A stretch of DNA of 11,914 bases, taken from positions 1 to 11,914 of the forward strand of contig JAQUON010000040.1 in assembly GCA_028717045.1 (NCBI GenBank), written 5' to 3'. Source of the DNA: Candidatus Omnitrophota bacterium. GTDB lineage: Bacteria > Omnitrophota > Gorgyraeia > Gygaellales > Profunditerraquicolaceae. Under the pieces are notes generated by a model. It did no database searches. It saw only the letters and a list, made by a program, of their open reading frames with translations, and was not told where the DNA came from. Position 1 is the first letter of the stretch. Every line of letters starts with the position of its first letter. Positions 6,258-11,914 of this stretch are shown in pieces. A program made the position numbers and the translations under genes.

Positions 6258-6752
6258 ATGGCGCAGATGAGCAAAGGTACAAGGGCATTTGGAATCTACT
6301 TCATCGTATATGCCTGTTCGATGTTTTTGGGAAGGGTGACCAGCATTCTCTATCACCTGATCGAAACCATTACCATCATGGCGCAAAAAACCGGCGCAAG
6401 AAGGCTCTACTGCGGCTATTCAGATACCCTCTCTTATTCTTACCTTGATTGCCTTGTTGATTTTGTGGGGTTGGCTTTAGCGATTTTCGTCATGTTTGCG
6501 GCATTTAGGGTATTCAAACTTACTAAATTGGCCCTGCAGAGTATTAGGGTAATCACGATTGTTGGTATTGCCTATAATATGCTGGCTATCGCCAAAGATG
6601 TGGTAAAAATAGTCTCAACCCCTGCTGACGTACGCTATACCGCGTACTTTATTGCAGGAGGTATTGCTACCTGCCTGCTTTCCATAGGTTTCTGGGCTTT
6701 TGTGTATTATTTCTTCAGCCGTCCGAACATAAAATCGCAGTTTACCAATTGA
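6258..6752 (+). CDS. Small multi-pass membrane protein of unknown function
   Basis: I do not recognise the family. The 164-residue product has about four membrane segments (roughly 10-33, 64-84, 94-118 and 127-153), with positively charged connectors such as FRVFKLTK between helices 2 and 3 and a short polar C-terminal tail. No catalytic motif is visible. Two cysteines (C52, C65) flank the loop before helix 2. ATG 6258 was chosen because GAGGTGG at 6248-6254 gives good spacing. The frame also offers GTG 6246 and ATG 6267. It stands alone on the + strand after the tRNA and ends before a hairpin and a terminator shared with the convergent operon. It may be transcribed with the tRNA; no separate promoter was found. 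Confidence 0.7.
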   Translation: MAQMSKGTRAFGIYFIVYACSMFLGRVTSILYHLIETITIMAQKTGARRLYCGYSDTLSYSYLDCLVDFVGLALAIFVMFAAFRVFKLTKLALQSIRVITIVGIAYNMLAIAKDVVKIVSTPADVRYTAYFIAGGIATCLLSIGFWAFVYYFFSRPNIKSQFTN

Positions 6753-6756
6753 ATCT

Positions 6757-6776
6757 CCCCGGACTAAAGTCTGGGG
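6757..6776. repeat. Short palindrome just after the membrane-protein stop
   Basis: CCCC (6757-6760), a G-T wobble and GAC pair with GTC and GGGG (6773-6776) around TAAA. No T-run follows directly, so the true terminator is probably the hairpin at 6796-6829. The A-rich loop matches the palindromes flanking the tRNA. Confidence 0.6.
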
Positions 6777-6795
6777 ATTAAGCACGAGTTAATTA

Positions 6796-6829
6796 AAAAA
6801 ACCCGCGTTCAAAAAAGCGCGGGTTTTTT
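6796..6829. terminator. Bidirectional intrinsic terminator
   Basis: A6 plus CCCGCG (6796-6807) pairs with CGCGGG plus T6 (6818-6829) around a 10-base loop. It has a T-run in both directions, so it can end the + strand membrane-protein transcript and the - strand glycan operon, whose last stop codon lies 20 bp away at 6849-6851. Confidence 0.9.
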
Positions 6830-6848
6830 ATTTCTTTAAAATTTAAAT

Positions 6849-8492
6849 TTAACGGACGTCCAGGATATCAAAATTCCTGTCGATTACCCCGGAAGGGCTT
6901 ACCACTACGAGGTTCACCTCTTTAGTCCCCGGACTCTCATAAGAAGTAGTAAAAGAAGGTTCGGTAGTTGCAGGTGCGGAACCACCCGTATCCCCTGACC
7001 AGAGATATTCTACCTCAACCTGCATGCACCCGGTGGGCGCCACATAGGCATTCGAAGTAACAGTGAGTTCTGTATTAGTATCAGGCCTATATGCCGACGC
7101 CTCAAGCCCTACCTTTGACATATCGTAAGACGCATATTCGCCCTTAAGCGCCACATCCAGGAACATTTTAAGATTATACTCTATTGGCTTTGCCTCTTCG
7201 ATCTCTTTTAGGCGCTGCCGGGTGAGCCGCACTGTTGAGGTATCCCTGCCTTTTGCCTTTTCAATAACTTCATTGTAATGAACCTTCGCTTCTTCTATGT
7301 TACCCTCCCATTGGGCTAACAGACCGAGCTGGTAGGAGCTTGAGAACGCCTGCGGGCTATTGCGCTCTTTTTGTGCAAGCAGTTTAAAATATTCCCTTGC
7401 GCCCACCAGGTCCCTTTTGACGTATGCGTACATAAGCCCTGCTTTAAACATCGCTTCGTCAAGATGGGTAGTTTCAGGGTACTGTGTAAGCAGCCCGGTA
7501 TAGCGAGTGAGCGATTCAGTGTATTCTTTTGCTTTTTCCAGGTTAAACGCCCTTTCATACGTTAAGGTTTCGTCAAATGCACTATCGCCTACTTTCTTCT
7601 GCAGCTCCTGGAGGACCTTCTCCGCATAAAATGTATCTTTCAGTCCCTTGTCTTTATACATAAACAGCCGCGCTATTTCGGTAAGCAATGAGGCTAGTTT
7701 CTCCTTAGGGTATGTCAGGGATGCCTTTTCTATAAGCGCGTCAAAGAGCGCCTCTGAAAGCTCAAGTTTACCCTCTTTATAGAAAATTTCTGCATTGGAC
7801 TTTAATTCTTCTTCCTTTGCGCCGGCCGCAATGATGCTATCGACATACGCCCGGTATAGTTGCGCGGCCTTGCTCTTCAGGCCCTGCTTTAGAAGCGTAT
7901 CCGCAACGTCTTTTAAAGGAGCGGGGGGTTTTGCATTGTGTGCGTACTCAAAAACCGAATTCATCAGGTCATTGAGCAAGGCTTCCTGATCCCCCTCCTG
8001 CTGGCTCCTGTGAAACTTCCATAATAACAGTTTTGCATATACATGTATCGGCTCATCCACGGCGCTCGCCTGTATGGTGTTCTGAAGTTCATCGAGTGTC
8101 TGCTGCCGGTATGCATCTACATTACTAAAATAGGTATTCCAGTCCTGAGACGACTCAAGATACTCAAGCTGCCGGTAACGAGTGAGCGCCGTATAATAGC
8201 TCACAAAGGGCGCAAGAACTTTCTTTTTTTGGCTTAACGACTCTAACAAAGCAATAAAGCCGGAGTAATTATGGTCATTATAATACAATTCTTTCAAGGC
8301 CTCGAACGCAGGAAACGCCGCCTCGCCCGAATCCGCTTCAATGATTTGTTTAGAAAGTACGGCCGGCTTCGCATCTTGCGGCGCGGCCATACAAAGAGAA
8401 CATATGCCCAATATGAAAGAAAAAAGCAGCAAGAACAATGCAAGAAAATGGGCCTTTATGTGTATGGTTGCGGATTGGTATTTCATATGCAT
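6849..8492 (-). CDS. Exported TPR-repeat protein with PKD-like C-terminal domain
   Basis: A 547-residue exported protein, probably a scaffold; no enzyme motif is seen. The signal peptide spans about residues 1-36 (basic H/K region, then a long hydrophobic stretch 15-34 ending C-M-A-A). Helical TPR-like repeats follow from about 60 to 435; the clearest are 233-256 (YKEGKLELSEALFDALI), 312-358 and 387-415 (LGLLAQWEGNIEEAKVHYNE). Residues about 470-547 are beta-rich, with YLWSGDTGG and a terminal hydrophobic strand pattern like PKD/Ig folds. I chose ATG 8492, 8 bp after the preceding gene's stop, with AAAAGG 11 bases upstream; ATG 8486 is possible. The frame is open to a TTG at 8540 without a ribosome site. 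It is the last gene of the operon and may organise the secreted hydrolases, though this is inference. Confidence 0.8.
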   Translation of the reverse strand: MHMKYQSATIHIKAHFLALFLLLFSFILGICSLCMAAPQDAKPAVLSKQIIEADSGEAAFPAFEALKELYYNDHNYSGFIALLESLSQKKKVLAPFVSYYTALTRYRQLEYLESSQDWNTYFSNVDAYRQQTLDELQNTIQASAVDEPIHVYAKLLLWKFHRSQQEGDQEALLNDLMNSVFEYAHNAKPPAPLKDVADTLLKQGLKSKAAQLYRAYVDSIIAAGAKEEELKSNAEIFYKEGKLELSEALFDALIEKASLTYPKEKLASLLTEIARLFMYKDKGLKDTFYAEKVLQELQKKVGDSAFDETLTYERAFNLEKAKEYTESLTRYTGLLTQYPETTHLDEAMFKAGLMYAYVKRDLVGAREYFKLLAQKERNSPQAFSSSYQLGLLAQWEGNIEEAKVHYNEVIEKAKGRDTSTVRLTRQRLKEIEEAKPIEYNLKMFLDVALKGEYASYDMSKVGLEASAYRPDTNTELTVTSNAYVAPTGCMQVEVEYLWSGDTGGSAPATTEPSFTTSYESPGTKEVNLVVVSPSGVIDRNFDILDVR

Positions 8493-8500
8493 GAAGGTTT

Positions 8501-9805
8501 TTACCTTTTTAGTTTTATCTCTTTCTGCGGGTTTTTCCAAAATTCTCTGATGACATAATACGCCTTGCGCGGGATGCGCGCATCAATACCTTCTTCTTTT
8601 TCCGTATTCGATAACGCCACGATGCCAAACCATTCTTCGTTCATATTTTTATTCCCTTTTGCTTTTATGTCGAAATAATAGCTGCCGTTTGTCCAGTTTG
8701 ACTCGGTATCATGCACCAGCCAGCTTTCGGGGTCGGATTCGCTATGCTTCCACCATTCATCCGTCCACTCAAACATGGTCCCACCGATACAATTGCCGGC
8801 TCCCTTTTTGCTGTTGGCTACGTTATCGTAAATCTGGCGCCACTGCGATTGCAGGAAAAATGCCTGCATGTTCTGGTCTTCCTGCCCAAGGTAGGCATCG
8901 TAACAATCTGCGCCGAACTCCGAGAGCAAGATCGGCTTATCGAATGTCGCTTTCAAGGAATTAAATAAGTTACCGAATGTCTTACCGCGATAGATAATAC
9001 AGGCGACTAAATCAACATCGGGGCATACTTCATTGGCCACATCGAGCCCTATTAATTCGCCGTTGCCAAGTGCAACAGGATGGTTAGGATCGATTGCGTG
9101 GATCTGGCCTGCCAGCTCGTTCACAAAGGAATAGTAAATGGTAGCGCGCATTTTCTTCTGCTTCTGAGGGTCAGGCTCGTTATCAATCTCATCGTTTGAC
9201 CATGGCCGGACCATATTGAGGCAAGAGTAGTTATTTTCATTTCCCAGAATCCACATAAGTATGCCGGGCTCATCCTTATAGAGGTTCACCATATCTAATA
9301 CTTGCTGTTTCACCCGGTCACGAAAATCTTTATGGCCGTAAAAAGGGCACGGGTATTCCCAGAACCCCAGCCAGTGGCCCAATATTACCCTGATGCCGTA
9401 ATTATCATATAGGTCCCTGATCACTGCCTTGACTTTCTCAGGGTCCTCTCCGGCCTGGTAGATCCTGACCGTATTTATCCCCATTTCTTTCATACGCTTG
9501 CCATCAACCATCCACGGCTTGTGTGCGTCAGACCACCAGTCATATTCGTGATTTTTGCCGATCGGGATAGGATTATAGCAGACTCCCCTGACGATATAGG
9601 GCCGGTTATTCACCATCAGCTGGTAGCGGCCTGCGTTAAGCGTCTTAATGTACACTTTGTGCGTAAGAGGCCGGGCAGCACCGCTTAGCACGGCGCAGGC
9701 ACAAAACAAAGAACACAGGATACACAGCGCCTTTAGGCGCTTCTTGTATCCTGTGTCCTGTGTGAGCCGCTTCTTTGAAGCGTTATTCAAACTTAATTTC
9801 ATCAA
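8501..9805 (-). CDS. Secreted clan GH-A glycoside hydrolase (GH2/GH5-like TIM barrel)
   Basis: Likely a retaining glycosidase or transglycosylase acting outside the cytoplasm. In the 434 residues, a signal peptide covers about 20-45 (KKRLKAL, then a Cys/Leu-rich core ending SGAA). A beta strand and a GVCYNPIPIG opening precede the barrel. Characteristic strands are GINTVRIYQ (109-117), YGIRVILG (136-143), ILGNEN with predicted acid/base E190, and PILLSEFGAD with predicted nucleophile E296, followed by FEWTDEWW (345-352). This E...E pattern is the clan GH-A signature; I cannot assign the CAZy family or substrate. ATG 9805 or 9802 overlaps the upstream gene by about 20 bp and no Shine-Dalgarno is evident, so coupling is likely. 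A 44-bp palindrome lies in the signal-peptide coding region. A paralogue is at 11041-11914. Confidence 0.82.
   Translation of the reverse strand: MMKLSLNNASKKRLTQDTGYKKRLKALCILCSLFCACAVLSGAARPLTHKVYIKTLNAGRYQLMVNNRPYIVRGVCYNPIPIGKNHEYDWWSDAHKPWMVDGKRMKEMGINTVRIYQAGEDPEKVKAVIRDLYDNYGIRVILGHWLGFWEYPCPFYGHKDFRDRVKQQVLDMVNLYKDEPGILMWILGNENNYSCLNMVRPWSNDEIDNEPDPQKQKKMRATIYYSFVNELAGQIHAIDPNHPVALGNGELIGLDVANEVCPDVDLVACIIYRGKTFGNLFNSLKATFDKPILLSEFGADCYDAYLGQEDQNMQAFFLQSQWRQIYDNVANSKKGAGNCIGGTMFEWTDEWWKHSESDPESWLVHDTESNWTNGSYYFDIKAKGNKNMNEEWFGIVALSNTEKEEGIDARIPRKAYYVIREFWKNPQKEIKLKR
9713..9756. repeat. 44-bp nested palindrome inside the hydrolase signal-peptide region
   Basis: Outer arms ACACAGGATACA (9713-9724) and TGTATCCTGTGT (9745-9756) are perfect over 12 bp. 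Inner arms AGCGCC (9726-9731) and GGCGCT (9736-9741) enclose TTTA. It has the same outer stem, bulge, inner stem plan as the hairpins at 5671-5741. On the coding strand it supplies codons for roughly residues 17-31 of the hydrolase precursor (N-region and the start of the hydrophobic core). Confidence 0.85.
9768..9782. repeat. Short palindrome at the module-protein stop
   Basis: CGCTTC (9768-9773), loop TTT, GAAGCG (9777-9782), directly beyond the stop codon of the binding-module gene and inside the N-terminal codons of the hydrolase. On the minus strand its loop is AAA, as in several other short palindromes of this window. Confidence 0.7.
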
Positions 9806-10931
9806 GATAGAATGTTGCGCCTTCGGGATTCACGTCGATATTGGTTGCCCAGCAGAAACCGCCGATGATGTAGGACATATCTTTGCCCTTCAGGTCGATA
9901 GAATACTGCGTCCATTCTTTATTCAAGATAACCGGGCCGACACTGGCAACGTCGGAATCAGAAAATTCTCCCATGATGCCGCCAACCTTGAATTCCTCTA
10001 TCCTCTCGCCGCCTTTTGCGCCGCGAGCCCAGAAGGTAAGCTTGGTGGCTTTGGACAAATCATAACCGGCATCAACCGAGCCCCAGTTGTTGGCGGGATT
10101 CTGCCAATAAATACCTGCCCAGCGTGCTCCCTGCGATATCTTGCCGGAATACGTTACCTTAATACAGGTATCCCCGAGGTAGGGATCTTCTTTCGAAGAA
10201 CCTTCGTATTTTATATCGCCATAATCACCCATCCATCCGGAAGGGATGAAATGGTTTTTGATCGAAGAACGGTCTGAATACACATAGAAAGGCATGCTTT
10301 CAGGCTGACGGACTTGCGGCTTCATAGTCGGGTCTGCTTCGAATTTGATGTCATCGACGTAAAAGGTGCATCCTTCGGGGTTAAGATCCGCAGTGGTAAC
10401 CCAGCCAAACCCTCCACTGATATAAGAAAGGTCTTTGCCTGCCAAATTGACGGTGTATTGTTTCCAGGTATCGGTTAACTCAACCGGGCCGAACTCTATT
10501 GTCGAAGAATCGGAATAGGTGCCTTTAATGCCTCCTATTACGAATTTCTGGATGGTTTCTCCGCCTTTTGCGCCCCGGGCCCAGAAGGTAAGCTTGGTCA
10601 TTCCAGTCAGGTCAAACCCGCCTTTCTTACTCCCCCAGTTGTTTGCGGGGTTCTGCCAGTATACGCCTGCCCAGCCGCTGCCCTGGCTCTTCTTGGCAGT
10701 ATAGGTAAACTCAAGGCTGGTAGTGCCTGTGTGGGGATTATCCATAGCCTGGTCATTAAGCTTTAGATCGCCGTAATCACCCATCCATCCGGAAGGGATA
10801 AAATGGTTATCACGGGCATTCTTGTCCGTAAACACCACAAATTCCTTTGCCGGGCTGCTTGCTGTTTCTTGAGCCGATACCCATGAAACGCTTAGCATCA
10901 TCAATAGGCTCATAACGATAATTCTCTTCAT
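9783..10931 (-). CDS. Secreted protein of two tandem putative carbohydrate-binding modules
   Basis: The 382-residue product has a signal peptide (1-20, MKRIIV then a hydrophobic core ending VSA) and two homologous modules, about 31-198 and 215-382, joined by a Pro-containing linker. Both contain NHFIPSGWMGDYGD, WAG(V/I)YWQNPANNWGS, LTFWARGAKGGE, a WxQY strand and NPEGxTFY(V/L)D(D/E)IKFE. The all-beta, aromatic-rich pattern ending in an ...DDIKF strand is typical of jelly-roll modules near CBM11 or galactose-binding-like folds. Glycan binding is inferred from this and from the flanking hydrolases. There is no catalytic domain. The start is certain: AGGAGG (10940-10945) lies 8 bases before ATG 10931. 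Module spacing is 184 codons and some DNA blocks are identical between copies, suggesting a fairly recent duplication. It may help anchor the flanking hydrolases to a polymer. Confidence 0.85.
   Translation of the reverse strand: MKRIIVMSLLMMLSVSWVSAQETASSPAKEFVVFTDKNARDNHFIPSGWMGDYGDLKLNDQAMDNPHTGTTSLEFTYTAKKSQGSGWAGVYWQNPANNWGSKKGGFDLTGMTKLTFWARGAKGGETIQKFVIGGIKGTYSDSSTIEFGPVELTDTWKQYTVNLAGKDLSYISGGFGWVTTADLNPEGCTFYVDDIKFEADPTMKPQVRQPESMPFYVYSDRSSIKNHFIPSGWMGDYGDIKYEGSSKEDPYLGDTCIKVTYSGKISQGARWAGIYWQNPANNWGSVDAGYDLSKATKLTFWARGAKGGERIEEFKVGGIMGEFSDSDVASVGPVILNKEWTQYSIDLKGKDMSYIIGGFCWATNIDVNPEGATFYLDEIKFE
10222..10247. repeat. Intragenic direct repeat, module 2 copy
   Basis: These 26 bases are identical to 10774-10799, a distance of 552 bp (184 codons, one module). 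They encode the conserved IPSGWMGDY segment. A second near-identical block, around 10011-10054 against 10563-10606 and coding for the FWARGAKGG segment, has the same spacing. Confidence 0.85.
10774..10799. repeat. Intragenic direct repeat, module 1 copy
   Basis: Partner of 10222-10247; identical over 26 bases and diverging immediately after (A against G). Part of the tandem-module duplication in the binding protein. Confidence 0.85.
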
Positions 10932-11040
10932 TTCCTACACCTCCTTTAATTCGTGATTCGTATATGTTTTAAAAATGAAATTTCTGGAATAATCGATTTT
11001 GAATTCTTATTTACCACCCCTCCTTTCTACCTCCTGTGGG
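10932..11040 (-). promoter_or_regulatory. Operon gap with three AGGAGG motifs; possible 23-codon leader ORF
   Basis: The minus strand carries AGGAGG at 11035-11030, 11024-11019 and 10945-10940. Only the last serves an obvious gene (the module protein). Between them a GTG at 11017 opens 23 codons ending at TAA 10946, next to the third motif. The start is 1 base from the second motif and 12 from the first, so spacing is not ideal. No convincing promoter or terminator is seen. It could be a leader peptide or a 5' stabilising ribosome-docking site, or have no function. Confidence 0.35.
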
Positions 11041-11914
11041 TTACTTATTAAAGAGTTTTTTATATAAGTAATACGATTTCCGTAATTGCCGTAAATATGG
11101 GCTCATGTTTCCGTCGCCCTGGCCCGAAAGACCAAACCACTCCTCGTACATATAGCCTCCGGGAAACGGGCCTGTGGCAAGCCCTTTTGTATCATGCAGC
11201 GAAGGCTCGTAAGCCTTCCACCATTCATCGAGCCATTCAAAAATGACTCCTCCGATTGCATTACCTTGGCCTTCTTCAAATGCCATATTACCCTGAATAT
11301 CCTGCCAGGCTGCTCCGTGGTACTTGGCCTGCGATTCTTCTGCTTCCTCGGCATTCTTTCCTTCGATATAGGCAGGGCAGCCGAACTCCGTGATAAACAC
11401 TGGTTTATCTGCCTGTTCCTTGACCTGTTTCCAGATATAGCCGAAGCCATAATCTCCGCGGTAGGCGTTGGTGCCAAAGATATCGATGTCGGGCGCATCG
11501 TTACCGAATTTATCCAGGAAAAGCACGTCGCCGCTGCATATGGCTACCGGATGATCCGGGTCAATGGTCTTGATATAGGCGGCGACTTCATTGGCAAATT
11601 TAAAAAATGCATCGGGCTCTTTATCCGCATTGCAGGCAAAACCGTAGACGTTTTCATTGCCTAAAAGCCAAAACAAAATAAACGGCTCATCCTTAAACTC
11701 AAGCACCATATTGACTACCGACTGCATCATATTCTTCTTGTGTTCTTCGTTCGTATAGTCGGTGCCCGGATACCACGGCGCTCCCGAGCCCAAGGCATAC
11801 TTACCCAGGAAATCTCCCAAGATGACCCTGATGCCATATTTATTATAGAGGTCGCGCAATAATTCCTTGTTCACCTTATGGGGGTGGTGATAAAGCCGTA
11901 TGGTATTAACGCCC
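11041..11914 (-). CDS. Clan GH-A glycoside hydrolase, 5' end beyond the window (partial)
   Basis: A paralogue of the hydrolase at 8501-9805. The frame is open to the window edge: before the GTG at 11874 it continues as GVNTIRLYHHPHK, aligning with GINTVRIYQ of the paralogue, so that GTG is internal and the true start lies outside. The visible 290 residues hold YGIRVILGDFLG, LLGNENVYG with predicted acid/base E87, FITEFGCPAY with predicted nucleophile E176, FEWLDEWWKAYEP, and the shared EEWFGL motif near the C-terminus. Both catalytic carboxylates are present, so it should be active as a retaining enzyme. It is the most upstream visible gene of the - strand operon, 109 bp before the module protein. 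Substrate unknown. Confidence 0.82.
   Translation of the reverse strand, partial: GVNTIRLYHHPHKVNKELLRDLYNKYGIRVILGDFLGKYALGSGAPWYPGTDYTNEEHKKNMMQSVVNMVLEFKDEPFILFWLLGNENVYGFACNADKEPDAFFKFANEVAAYIKTIDPDHPVAICSGDVLFLDKFGNDAPDIDIFGTNAYRGDYGFGYIWKQVKEQADKPVFITEFGCPAYIEGKNAEEAEESQAKYHGAAWQDIQGNMAFEEGQGNAIGGVIFEWLDEWWKAYEPSLHDTKGLATGPFPGGYMYEEWFGLSGQGDGNMSPYLRQLRKSYYLYKKLFNK

Noticed and set aside
6003..6386. Minus-strand reading frame of 127 codons
   Set aside because: It is antisense to the tRNA, the hairpin cluster and the membrane-protein gene, and has no recognisable domain or ribosome site.
8493..8540. TTG start for the TPR protein at 8540
   Set aside because: It overlaps the previous gene by 40 bp, lacks a ribosome site and puts 16 charged residues before a complete signal peptide.
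11041..11874. Complete gene starting at GTG 11874
   Set aside because: The frame continues upstream to the window edge with sequence aligning to the paralogous hydrolase, so that GTG is internal.

Overview
The window reads as chromosomal DNA of a Gram-negative-type, probably anaerobic bacterium. It carries an Rnf electron-transport subunit, a lipoprotein, FtsH-type membrane proteolysis and several secreted proteins with signal peptides. Base composition is moderate, with enolase near 47% GC in one hand-counted line. The style resembles uncultivated lineages such as Omnitrophota, but that placement is a guess and no taxonomic marker here settles it.

Left part (1-5636), housekeeping. The tail of a probable rnfA is followed by rnfB and purN on the + strand. 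Converging on purN, on the - strand, is a two-gene unit: a divergent FtsH-type AAA+ zinc metalloprotease with an unusually short exported loop, and a lipoprotein of unknown function whose start lies 50 bp inside the protease gene. Back-to-back promoters of the extended -10 type separate ftsH from the divergent eno-ftsB pair, whose reading frames overlap by ATGA.

Middle part (5637-6850), the oddest segment. A 21-bp copy of the 5' end of the initiator tRNA gene is followed by two nested hairpins, then an AT-rich GIY-YIG nuclease gene. That gene runs straight into an intact tRNA-fMet(CAU) gene: the last 12 codons and the stop codon of the nuclease are tRNA sequence. Four more short palindromes follow the tRNA, then a small four-helix membrane protein gene and a bidirectional intrinsic terminator. 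The arrangement looks like a small tRNA-targeting mobile element that rebuilds the tRNA at its downstream edge.

Right part (6849-11914), - strand. A tightly packed operon for exported carbohydrate-active proteins is read from the right edge leftward: a clan GH-A glycoside hydrolase (5' end outside the window), a two-module putative carbohydrate-binding protein, a second paralogous GH-A hydrolase, and a TPR protein with a PKD-like C-terminal domain, ending at the shared terminator. Together they suggest an extracytoplasmic system that binds and cuts or remodels a glycan. The substrate cannot be told from sequence alone. A palindrome shaped like those around the tRNA lies inside the signal-peptide coding region of the second hydrolase.
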